Shown here: positions 1 through 7,052 of the stretch, piece after piece
Position numbering within the stretch: the first letter of the stretch is position 1
How the letters are laid out: every line of letters begins with the position of its first letter
Source: Deltaproteobacteria bacterium
Lineage (GTDB): Bacteria; Desulfobacterota_B; Binatia; Bin18
Reading direction: 5' to 3'
Assembly (NCBI GenBank): GCA_012271025.1
Contig: JAAXHF010000484.1
Location: 1 to 18,012 of the forward strand
Length of the DNA stretch: 18,012 nt
The notes under the pieces: generated by a model
Told to the model about the DNA's origin: nothing
Seen by the model: only the letters and a program-made list of their open reading frames with translations
Databases searched by the model: none
Program-made: the position numbers and the translations under genes

Positions 1-596
1 TCTTCATAGCCCGGCACCAGACAGTTCGCACCCCGCGCATACTCGGCGTTGACCGAGGTAAACTCGAATTCGCGATCCAGCTTACCGTGTTCGCTGCGCG
101 ACCAGGCGACCATCGGCATCACGTAATCGTCGGTCCCCGGCCGCCACAGCATGTTCCAGATGACCTTGACCGCAATCTGCGGGTCATCCGGGGCGATGTC
201 GGGAAACGGAAACCCACCGCCCTTGAAATCGATCAGCACGCCCTGCTCATCCAGAAAGTAGCCGGGCACGACGTTTTGGCCCCACTCGGGCGGCGGCGGA
301 TACTCGCCCGTTGCGGCAATCTGCATCTCCATGTCATCAAAGAAGTAGTATTCCCAGGCCGACTGGGGGATGAACGGTTCGAGGGCTTGACGGTCGTGCA
401 GGCCCAGGGTTTGACCGGGCTCGAGTGTCGGCGGGGCTTCCCGGTAGTGTTCGAGCCAGTTCACCATCGCTTGATAGCTCTGGTCTTCGGCGGCCCGGGT
501 CAGATTGGGGGCAGCCCACGCGCCGGCCAGGATGAGGGCGGCAAACAGACCTACCAGCGGCGTGACGGGACGACAGCGTCTTCGTATTGTGCACAT
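1..596 (-). CDS. DUF1329 family exported protein (3' end outside window)
   Basis: Reading right to left from ATG at 596, the frame stays open to the window edge, giving about 198 residues of the N-terminal part. The start is set by an AAGGAGG ribosome site (602-608) five bases upstream. Residues 1-36 look like a signal peptide: a basic MCTIRRR stretch, a hydrophobic core (LVGLFAALILAGAWA) and small residues. The mature part carries hallmarks of DUF1329: a YPPPPEWG segment near residues 98-105, then a GGGFPFPD motif followed by DDPQIAVKVIWN. Family members are usually about 400-450 residues, so more than half is missing on the left. The fold is thought to resemble LolA/LolB lipid carriers, and members are often encoded beside DUF1302, YCF48 and RND proteins, all present here. 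A role in periplasmic handling of a hydrophobic substrate or lipid is an inference from that context. Confidence 0.85.
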   Translation of the reverse strand, partial: MCTIRRRCRPVTPLVGLFAALILAGAWAAPNLTRAAEDQSYQAMVNWLEHYREAPPTLEPGQTLGLHDRQALEPFIPQSAWEYYFFDDMEMQIAATGEYPPPPEWGQNVVPGYFLDEQGVLIDFKGGGFPFPDIAPDDPQIAVKVIWNMLWRPGTDDYVMPMVAWSRSEHGKLDREFEFTSVNAEYARGANCLVPGYE

Positions 597-632
597 GCGT
601 TCCTCCTTGCAGAACAGCCGGGACTGGCCGGC

Positions 633-641
633 AACATAGCA
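633..641 (-). promoter_or_regulatory. Candidate extended -10 promoter of the DUF1329 gene
   Basis: Read on the minus strand this is TGC-TATGTT, an extended -10 box matching TATAAT at four of six positions. Transcription would begin near 626 and leave a leader of about 30 bases with the AAGGAGG site. No good -35 box lies 16-18 bases upstream. It would allow DUF1329 expression separate from the AOR gene, which ends 102 bases upstream. Confidence 0.3.
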
Positions 642-698
642 AGCCGACGGGAGAAAGCATAGGCCGGTTTGAGAGGCGGCAATCGGCCCGGCCCAGGC

Positions 699-2495
699 TC
701 AGGCCAGCCCCAGGGCGTGGAGTGTGTGGGCGGGCAGCGTGCCGTCCGGCCGCCAGCCGCGGGCCTGATAATAGCTCTGAATCATGCCGCGCAGCTCCTC
801 TGGAGTCAGCCCTACACCGGCGGCCGCCCCGTCCGGCAGGGTCTCGCTCAGCAGGCGGGGCGGCAGCCAGTCGTCCTGCAACTGCCAGCCTTCACGGATG
901 TTGAAGCGCTTTTTCAGCGTATTGATACGCTCCCCAACCCGACGCAGGTCCTGGTCGGACACCGACCAGCCGGTGACAGCGTTGAGCAGCGTCGCTGCCT
1001 CGGGGTAGAAGTCGCTGAAGCATTTGCGCAGAAACTTGCACACGATCAGCGAGTCCAGGACTGCGGCAAAATCCTCGGCCGCAGCCACCAGCCCCCCCCG
1101 CTTATCATCGACCCGCAAGCGGTCGACCTGCCCGGAAAAATCCGCCTCATACGCCCCGGACCGGTTATGGCACGCCCCACGCGGACTCACCGCCAGTCCC
1201 AGGGCCATGGTCTTGAGGCTGCGCGGCTCATAGCCGGGCAGCTCCATACCCTTGACCTGCATGGCCCAGCGCGCGGCTTCCGGCCCCAACTGTTGGGCGG
1301 CGCGCTTCGAGCCTTCGGCCAGTAGCTCTCCCAGCTCCCGGCGTTCCCCAATGGCCGCAATCGTCGCCAATAGAGCCTCGGACCGGCCAAAGCCCAGGCC
1401 GGCCGCTCGGGCCTGGGCAAACAGGCCTCTCTCGGCACACTCCATGGCCCAGGCAATTGTGCCGCCGGTACTGATCGTATCCAAACCGTAGTGGTCACAC
1501 AGGCCGGCCGCTTGCAGCACCACGTCGGGGTCTTCAATGCCGCACAGCGGACCGAGCGCAAACAGCGTTTCATACTCGAGGCGCTGCTCCGCACCGTTCA
1601 GGGCCGTAAACAAACGCTCGCACCGAATCGTACACGACGCGCAGCCATGAGCCCGGCTGAAGGTATTGGCCAACAGCTGCTCACCGCTCAGGGCCTCGGC
1701 CTGGGCAAAGCTGGACTGCCGGAAATTCCGGGTCGGCAGGCTGCCCAGGCGGTTGAAAACCGACAGGTTGGCCACCGTGCCGATCTCCCGGTATTTGGCG
1801 GTCAGCGGACCGAGGCTGTGCCGGCGCAGGGCCGTGGCCAGCGTCTCAACCCCGGCCGGGTCGGCCACCGCGGTTTTGCGCTGTCCGCGCAGGGCAATCG
1901 CCTTGAGATTTTTGGCCCCCATCACGGCCCCCACCCCACCCCGGCCGGCATGCCGGCCCTCATTGCTGATGGTGGCGAAGCGGACGCGATTCTCTCCGGC
2001 CGGACCGATCGCGGCCACCCGCGCCTCGGCAGGCTGGAGCGCCTCACGCAGGCTGGTCTGCGTCTCCCAGGCACTCTTGCCCCACAGCCCGGTCGCCTCG
2101 CGGATCTCGACCCGCTCGTCCCGAATCCAGACCCAGACCGGCGTCTGAGCCCGACCGCTCACGATCAGCGCGTCCACGCCCAGGCGTTTCAACTCCAGGG
2201 CAAAAAAGCTCGACGACAGCGAGTCGGCAATCCCTCCGGTCAGCGGCGACTTGGTCACCACCGCCAGCTTGGCCGTGGTCGTCAGCCCGGTGCCGACCAG
2301 CGGCGCGCTGACAAAGATCAGCGGATTCTCGGCCGCAAGCGGCTCGACCCCCGGCGGCGCGTAGTCGTACAGCAGGCTCGTACCGAGCCCGATGCCACCC
2401 AGAAAGGCTTGCAGACGCGATTCTTCCAGCGCGTGCCAGCCCGCGGTCCCGCGCGACAGATCAATATGCACCAGGCGGCCGTGGAATCCGTACAT
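699..2495 (-). CDS. Aldehyde ferredoxin oxidoreductase (AOR) family tungsten/molybdopterin enzyme
   Basis: The 598-residue protein has the full length of the AOR family, which oxidises aldehydes or related substrates using a tungsten (sometimes molybdenum) bis-pterin cofactor and one [4Fe-4S] cluster and passes electrons to ferredoxin. The N-terminal pterin-binding domain begins MYGFHGRLVHIDLS. GRHAGRGGVGAVMGAKNLKAI (about 180-200) is the typical family segment. The cluster ligands are visible as C285-x2-C288-x3-C292 and a distal C486 in SLIVCKF. SPRGACHNR (about 437-445) corresponds to the conserved substrate/pterin region. The start is preceded by GAGGGTGGT on the minus strand. It lies downstream of the MobA-MoaD gene, which could help make its cofactor. 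The substrate cannot be told from sequence, and no ferredoxin gene is adjacent. The protein has no signal peptide, so it is probably cytoplasmic. Confidence 0.93.
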   Translation of the reverse strand: MYGFHGRLVHIDLSRGTAGWHALEESRLQAFLGGIGLGTSLLYDYAPPGVEPLAAENPLIFVSAPLVGTGLTTTAKLAVVTKSPLTGGIADSLSSSFFALELKRLGVDALIVSGRAQTPVWVWIRDERVEIREATGLWGKSAWETQTSLREALQPAEARVAAIGPAGENRVRFATISNEGRHAGRGGVGAVMGAKNLKAIALRGQRKTAVADPAGVETLATALRRHSLGPLTAKYREIGTVANLSVFNRLGSLPTRNFRQSSFAQAEALSGEQLLANTFSRAHGCASCTIRCERLFTALNGAEQRLEYETLFALGPLCGIEDPDVVLQAAGLCDHYGLDTISTGGTIAWAMECAERGLFAQARAAGLGFGRSEALLATIAAIGERRELGELLAEGSKRAAQQLGPEAARWAMQVKGMELPGYEPRSLKTMALGLAVSPRGACHNRSGAYEADFSGQVDRLRVDDKRGGLVAAAEDFAAVLDSLIVCKFLRKCFSDFYPEAATLLNAVTGWSVSDQDLRRVGERINTLKKRFNIREGWQLQDDWLPPRLLSETLPDGAAAGVGLTPEELRGMIQSYYQARGWRPDGTLPAHTLHALGLA

Positions 2496-2553
2496 ACCAC
2501 CCTCATAGAAAATCGACGGACAAAAGGAAAGGATAGAGGAACGATGTCTTATC

Positions 2554-2588
2554 TTTGACCTTTGCCTTTTGCCATTTGACCTTTGACT
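2554..2588. repeat. Five tandem degenerate heptamers, consensus TTTGMCN
   Basis: Between the MobA-MoaD stop and the AOR start, the plus strand reads five consecutive 7-base units: TTTGACC, TTTGCCT, TTTGCCA, TTTGACC, TTTGACT. A sixth, decayed unit (TTTTCCC) follows. On the minus strand, in the direction of transcription, this is a purine-rich leader. The array cannot be coding because units two and three differ and both flanking genes end outside it. Function is unknown; it may be a replication-slippage array or a dispersed intergenic repeat. Confidence 0.8.
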
Positions 2589-2602
2589 TTTCCCCCTCTT
2601 TC

Positions 2603-3499
2603 TCAGCCGCCCGCGTCGCTCGACACGATCAGCACGCTATCCCCCTCGCGGACCGGCGTCCGCATGTCCGTGATGAAGGCCTCGCCGTTCACATTACACG
2701 CAAAGCCCCGGCCCAGTCGTCGGGCGTCCTGGCTCAGCACCGACCCGCGCAGGGCCGGTAGGCGGTCGGCCAAGGCGGCCAGCACGGAGGCCAGGTCGGC
2801 CCCGGACGGGAGGCTCAGCGACACCGAACCGGTCTTGGCCCTGAGTCGGGCGACTCCAAACAGCTCAACCGTACACCTCACACGGTGATGCAGGCTCGGC
2901 CACAGTTCCAGGGCAGCCTGATAGTCTTCAGGACTGTTCAGATTGCGAAAGCTGTGGCCCTGGGGATCGAGCTGGCGGATTTCCTGGGGATCAACCCGCC
3001 TGGTCCGAACCGTGTCGTACAGGGCAACCGGTCGCAGCTGGCCGCGCGCAAGCTGGGCTTGCAGCCGGGGAAGCAGGCTGCGCCGGTAGACGGCGTGCAG
3101 GGGTTGCAAGCGCTCCTGCCATACCGGAACCACAACATCGGAGTCGGCGCTGAGCGACACCAGCCACGCCACCAGATCCAGATTCAGAAACGGAGCGTCG
3201 CATGAGGTGACGAAACAGACCTCTCGACGGGCGGCCCGCAAGCCGTAAGAGATCCCCCCGACCGGTCCCTGATAGGCAACCGTGTCGTGGACCAGCGTCA
3301 CCGGAAGCTGCGGCAGATCTTGTCCCGGGGCGGCCACCACCACGATATCCGCAAAGCGGGTGGCCAGGCTGCGGACCGTATGGACGATCAGCGGCTCCCC
3401 GCCAAACGGCAACAGGGCCTTGGGCCGGCCCATGCGGGAGCTTTTGCCCCCGGCCAGAATCAACGCCGAGGCGTCCAGCCGTGGTGCCTGGTCGTTCAT
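2603..3499 (-). CDS. MobA-MoaD fusion: molybdenum cofactor nucleotidyltransferase with C-terminal sulfur-carrier domain
   Basis: The 298-residue protein joins two cofactor-synthesis domains. Residues about 10-195 are MobA-like: LILAGGKSSRMGRPK (13-27) is the nucleotide-binding signature, followed by DTVAYQGPVGGI and VTSCDAPF, and FRNLNSPEDY near the domain end. MobA attaches GMP to molybdopterin. Residues about 207-298 form a MoaD/ThiS ubiquitin-like domain ending in an exposed Gly-Gly, the tail that is thiocarboxylated to donate sulfur to molybdopterin. The frame stays open upstream, but I chose ATG 3499 because it starts at the conserved domain, has GGAG upstream, and overlaps the RND1 stop as ATGA, which implies translational coupling. 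The AOR gene follows. The two domains are normally separate proteins acting at different steps of the pathway, so the fusion is unusual. Confidence 0.88.
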   Translation of the reverse strand: MNDQAPRLDASALILAGGKSSRMGRPKALLPFGGEPLIVHTVRSLATRFADIVVVAAPGQDLPQLPVTLVHDTVAYQGPVGGISYGLRAARREVCFVTSCDAPFLNLDLVAWLVSLSADSDVVVPVWQERLQPLHAVYRRSLLPRLQAQLARGQLRPVALYDTVRTRRVDPQEIRQLDPQGHSFRNLNSPEDYQAALELWPSLHHRVRCTVELFGVARLRAKTGSVSLSLPSGADLASVLAALADRLPALRGSVLSQDARRLGRGFACNVNGEAFITDMRTPVREGDSVLIVSSDAGG

Positions 3500-5796
3500 G
3501 TTGCTGGCTCCGGGGTCTGGGCCGACTCGACCGGGCTGACGAGCGCCCGGAGCGAGAACGGAAGCAGGCTGTTGACCAGGCTCAAGACCAGCAGGTACAG
3601 GCCCATCTCGGTCTGCAAGCGCAGCGGCGAGAACAGCCACGCCAGCGCCGTTCCCAGGCTGACCGTGGCCAGCGCGACCAAGGCATAGTCCAGCCCGTCC
3701 CAGCCTTCCGAAGCCGGGCCGGTCCCGGCCCGAATGGCCAGGCTGGCCGGCAGTACAACCGTGCCCATAGCGGCCAGGATAACCGGCAGGGTATGGATGT
3801 TGAGGTCAATAGTGGCCGCCCACAGCACGATCAGCATCACCGCCTGCGACAAGCCGACGGCCAGACTGAGCAGACCGGCCGCGCGCAGACTGCCCAGGCC
3901 GAGTAAGCCGCCGCAAAACGCCAGGCCGAGCAGCCCGGCGAACAGCAACCAGTAGGCCTGGGCCACCCCGGCATGGATGGCGGCCACCACCCCGAGCAGG
4001 CCGCCGCCGAAACGGAACTCGACCGGGATGCCCGTATTCGGCCCCTCAAAGGACCGGATGCGGGCCAGGCTGCGCTTCACCAGCCCCGGAGAATAGTCCC
4101 GATAAAAGAGTGTCACTGCCGTGGTCCGGAAGTCAGTCGACAGAAAACGCTCGACCTCGCTCGGCGTGGTTGCCCCGGCCACGATGCGAAAGATGATCTG
4201 GCCGGTCGAGCTGATATCGTCGGGCAGCATCGCCCACTTGGGGATGTTTTCGTGGAACATGCGGGTGATCGCCTTCACAAAACCGGGCACGGCCACCGCT
4301 CCGCCGAACTGACGGTCGGCGGCCATATGGAGCCGAAAGGCCTCCAGGACTTGCAGGGCACCCAGATCGCGAAAACCGGCCTCACCCGGCGTGTGGGCGA
4401 CCACGATCAGCTGATTGACCCCGATGAAATCGCGGTTGAGCAGCTCGAAGGCGCGGCTGTAGGGATGGGCGGTCGGGAAAAGCCGGCTGCCCAGCATCGA
4501 CCGCCCGGCCTGGAGTTGCAGGGTGGCCAGCAGACCGAAAAAGCCGAGCGCGATGCAGCCCGTGCGGATCAGCACCCGGGTCTGGCCGCTGCCGCGCAGG
4601 CGCGGCGTCACACGGGCAATCAGCGGCAGCTGTGCGGAACCGGGCAGGCCGGGCCGAAAGCCGGCCGACCAGGCCGGCAGGACCAGCCATACCGACACCA
4701 GCAGGCCGACCAGCCAGCCCAGACCCAGCAGACCAAAGGTCTGAACGGCAGAAACGTCCGAGCCCCATACCAGCAGTCCCAGCGCCAGCCCGTCTATGAC
4801 CAGGGCCGAACTGCACGGACGCCACAGCGCGCGGGCCGTGCGGACAACCGCCTCGGGCTGCTCATGGCTCGTCTGCCGCTCGCTCGTCACCCGGCCGGTC
4901 CAGCCCAGCACCAGGCACAGGCCGCGGACGGCCAGCGGGAACAGCATCAGCCAGGCCAGCGGTTCGAGCGAGCGTCCGGTCAGACCCAGCAGGCCGAAGG
5001 CGCACGCCGCAGCCAGACCTGAGACGACCAGCACGCCGCCCAGCGTGTGCACCACCCCGGGCAGGATGCCGCATACCCCGGCCAGCAGGAGCGCAACCAG
5101 GACGCTGAGTACCAGCACCAGCAGCACGCGCGGCCCCGCCTCGACCAACCAGCCGGCCAGGACGATATTGCCGGCAAAGGCGACCTCGGTGTTGGCGTCC
5201 TGCTCCTGCGCGGCCAAGCGCCGCAGCCGACTGAACACGTCTCGGGCATTCACCTCGGCGTCCCAGAAACCGGCCCGGATCAAGGCGGTTTTATTATCCT
5301 CCGACACGTAGACGCCGCGGATACCCAGGTTGGTGTACACCGCGTTCTTGATCTGGGCCAGTTCCTGCGGGCTCTGGGGCTGGGTGGGGTTGCGGACGAC
5401 CGGCAGAATGTTGATCATGCCGTCCCGGATTTTGATGTCGTTGAGGCGACTATGGGTGAGCGATACGACCGCGTGCGGATTCACCCCCTTGGTCTCGAGC
5501 AGGCCGACCGTCAGACGATGAATCTTGCCCAGCGTCTCGCTATTGTACAGGTCTCCGTCTCTGACCGAGACGAGCACGACCACGGCATTGGTCATCTGCA
5601 ACATTTCGGGGAAGTCCTGATACAGCCGGATATGAGGGTGCCCGGCGGGGTAATAGTCGGTCATGCCTACGCGCAGACTGAGCTGCCGGGCGGCGGACAC
5701 GCCGCAGACCAGCACCGCCCCACCGACCAGGACGGCCAGCCACCGCCGGCGCAGCAGCAACCGACACCAGCGCTCTGCCCATCCGTATTCCGACAT
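3496..5796 (-). CDS. RND-superfamily (MMPL/HAE3-like) membrane protein, paralogue 1 (RND1), probably lacking proton relay
   Basis: The 766-residue protein has RND architecture: TM1 near residues 17-36, a large periplasmic loop, a central block of helices, a second loop and a C-terminal helix block. It aligns along its length with RND2 at 7053-9548; compare NAVYTNLGIRGVYVSEDNKTA here with KAVYTNEGVHRFYVAEDNTSA there. The helix residues expected to carry protons are replaced: the RND2 segment IGIDYGYY reads TVVLPASL here (L682-P683 in place of D684-Y685), and RALSHSV reads RGLCLVL (L295 in place of H292). I chose ATG 5796 over an in-frame start at 5859 because AGGAGGGG lies about five bases upstream and the extra residues look non-coding. 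It heads the minus-strand operon with MobA-MoaD and AOR. It may be a regulatory or structural partner of RND2 rather than a pump. Confidence 0.88.
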   Translation of the reverse strand: MSEYGWAERWCRLLLRRRWLAVLVGGAVLVCGVSAARQLSLRVGMTDYYPAGHPHIRLYQDFPEMLQMTNAVVVLVSVRDGDLYNSETLGKIHRLTVGLLETKGVNPHAVVSLTHSRLNDIKIRDGMINILPVVRNPTQPQSPQELAQIKNAVYTNLGIRGVYVSEDNKTALIRAGFWDAEVNARDVFSRLRRLAAQEQDANTEVAFAGNIVLAGWLVEAGPRVLLVLVLSVLVALLLAGVCGILPGVVHTLGGVLVVSGLAAACAFGLLGLTGRSLEPLAWLMLFPLAVRGLCLVLGWTGRVTSERQTSHEQPEAVVRTARALWRPCSSALVIDGLALGLLVWGSDVSAVQTFGLLGLGWLVGLLVSVWLVLPAWSAGFRPGLPGSAQLPLIARVTPRLRGSGQTRVLIRTGCIALGFFGLLATLQLQAGRSMLGSRLFPTAHPYSRAFELLNRDFIGVNQLIVVAHTPGEAGFRDLGALQVLEAFRLHMAADRQFGGAVAVPGFVKAITRMFHENIPKWAMLPDDISSTGQIIFRIVAGATTPSEVERFLSTDFRTTAVTLFYRDYSPGLVKRSLARIRSFEGPNTGIPVEFRFGGGLLGVVAAIHAGVAQAYWLLFAGLLGLAFCGGLLGLGSLRAAGLLSLAVGLSQAVMLIVLWAATIDLNIHTLPVILAAMGTVVLPASLAIRAGTGPASEGWDGLDYALVALATVSLGTALAWLFSPLRLQTEMGLYLLVLSLVNSLLPFSLRALVSPVESAQTPEPAT

Positions 5797-5822
5797 GCAT
5801 CCCCTCCTGAAAAAACGTGCCG

Positions 5823-5831
5823 AGTATAGCA
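5823..5831 (-). promoter_or_regulatory. Candidate extended -10 promoter for the RND1 operon
   Basis: The minus strand reads TGC-TATACT, an extended -10 with five of six matches to TATAAT. Predicted initiation near 5816 gives a leader of about 20 bases containing the AGGAGGGG ribosome site. The -35 region is GC-rich and poor, which is common for extended -10 promoters. Confidence 0.5.
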
Positions 5832-5897
5832 CGGGTGCGCTCCCAGGGGCGAGAGACACCGTATTCTACCAGTCCTCCGATACCCGCCAGTCGGATA

Positions 5898-5917
5898 TTT
5901 TGACTCACCAGTTAAAA
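5898..5917. promoter_or_regulatory. Candidate operator palindrome in the divergent intergenic region
   Basis: TTTTGACT, four bases, AGTTAAAA: two 8-base half-sites with one mismatch. It lies between the two divergent promoters and ends 15 bases before the plus-strand -35 box. Its symmetry and place suit a dimeric repressor or activator that co-controls both arms. No regulator gene is present in the window to match it. Confidence 0.35.
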
Positions 5918-5932
5918 ATTCAGACCAGCCTG

Positions 5933-5960
5933 TTGACAATTCTTTCTTGGGTAGTCTAAG
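5933..5960 (+). promoter_or_regulatory. Candidate sigma-70 promoter of the YCF48-RND2-DUF1302 arm
   Basis: A perfect TTGACA (5933-5938) is followed after 16 bases by TCTAAG (5955-5960), which matches TATAAT at four positions. Transcription would start near 5967, about 60 bases before the YCF48 start codon. Confidence 0.5.
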
Positions 5961-6027
5961 AGAGGGGCACTCCGGGGGCGCCGCATGGGCTGCCCCTGGG
6001 TGTCGCATAAGGGGAGGGATTCAGTCC

Positions 6028-7005
6028 ATGACGAGGAATGCTTCTGCACTCCGACAGCTCCTGGGAGTCGCCCTGGCGGTGGCTCTGCTTGGCGGCTCTC
6101 CGCGAGCCCTCGGCGCCCAACCGGTTGACCGTATCCGCGACCATATCTATGCCACCTTTCTGCTGAACACCGAAAAAGCCTGGGCGGTCGGCAGCTTTGG
6201 CTCCATCTATCACAGCGCCGACGGCGGCCGGCAGTGGGAAAGGCAGGACAGCGGCTACATCGATCCTCTGTACGGGGTCAGTTTTATCAGCGAGCAGGAG
6301 GGCTGGATTTCGGGCAAGTCGGGCCTCATCCTCCACACCACCGACGGCGGGAACACCTGGCAGCGCCAGACCACCGGCACAACCCACCATCTGTTCAACC
6401 TCGCCTTTGTGGACGCCCAGCGCGGCATTGCGGTCGGCGACTACGGCATCGTCTTGCAGACCACAGACGGCGGACAGAGCTGGACCGACCGCTCCCTGGG
6501 CGAGGATGTGTTTCTGTATGGAGTCAGTATACATCCCTCGGGCAAAGTCTGGGTCGCCGGCGAAATGGGCGTTATCCTGGTCAGCGAAGACAGCGGGACG
6601 ACCTGGACCAGGAGAGAAACCGGCGCCGAGAGTTCGCTCCTGGGCGTGGGGTTTGTTGACGAAAACAGGGTCTGCGCCGTCGGCATGGACGGCACAATCG
6701 TCCAGAGCAGCGATAGCGGCCAGACCTGGCAGCGCTACGAGAGCCCGGTCCAGACCGCGCTGTACAACCTGGCCCTCAACGGCCAGATCGGCTGGGCGGT
6801 CGGCGATGAGGGGGTCATTCTGCACTCGACCGACGGCGGCCAGAACTGGAAGTTGTTTGAGGCGCCCGAGGAACTGGCCCTGTACTGGATGATGGGTCTG
6901 TCGCTCAGCCCGTCCGATTCCAAAGGCATTATTGCCGGCTCAAACGGCCTGGTGCTGCACATCGACGGCAAGAGCATCGACTACGGCAGGCGGTTCACCC
7001 GCTAA
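6028..7005 (+). CDS. Exported YCF48-like seven-bladed beta-propeller protein
   Basis: The 325-residue protein begins with a signal peptide (basic start, hydrophobic LLGVALAVALLGG, cleavage likely after ALGA near residue 30). The rest is a tandem repeat with a period of about 41 residues. Asp-box motifs (S/T-x-D-x-G-x-x-W) start near residues 63, 104, 145, 186, 227 and 267, each preceded by an AVG-type strand. A seventh unit (GIIAGSNGLVLH, about 298-309) lacks the Asp box, giving a seven-bladed propeller like Ycf48/HCF136, a photosystem II assembly factor. Here there is no photosynthesis gene, and YCF48-like proteins encoded beside RND and DUF1302 genes are common, so a role as periplasmic assembly factor or partner of the transporter is more likely. 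The start is fixed by GGGGAGGG at 6011-6018 and by the signal peptide. RND2 follows after 47 bases. Confidence 0.9.
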   Translation: MTRNASALRQLLGVALAVALLGGSPRALGAQPVDRIRDHIYATFLLNTEKAWAVGSFGSIYHSADGGRQWERQDSGYIDPLYGVSFISEQEGWISGKSGLILHTTDGGNTWQRQTTGTTHHLFNLAFVDAQRGIAVGDYGIVLQTTDGGQSWTDRSLGEDVFLYGVSIHPSGKVWVAGEMGVILVSEDSGTTWTRRETGAESSLLGVGFVDENRVCAVGMDGTIVQSSDSGQTWQRYESPVQTALYNLALNGQIGWAVGDEGVILHSTDGGQNWKLFEAPEELALYWMMGLSLSPSDSKGIIAGSNGLVLHIDGKSIDYGRRFTR

Positions 7006-7052
7006 AAACGGACGGGCTCGTCGGTTCCGTTTCGTGCTCCAAGGAGGGTCTT

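Noticed and set aside
87..662. 191-codon plus-strand frame opposite DUF1329
   Set aside because: No ribosome-binding site or domain; the minus-strand frame has a signal peptide, ribosome site and DUF1329 motifs.
662..693. GGCCGG...CCGGCC inverted repeat after the AOR stop
   Set aside because: Only 6 bp with a 20-base loop and no T-run in either direction; not convincing as a terminator.
1491..2558. 355-codon plus-strand frame opposite the AOR gene
   Set aside because: Arg/Gln/Gly-rich shadow without motifs; the AOR frame has all cluster cysteines.
3973..5022. 349-codon plus-strand frame opposite RND1
   Set aside because: Composition (Gln, Arg, Ala, Gly) is that of an antisense shadow; RND1 on the other strand aligns with RND2.
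5956..6825. 289-codon minus-strand frame opposite the YCF48 gene
   Set aside because: Shadow of a regular repeat gene; no domain and no start signal.
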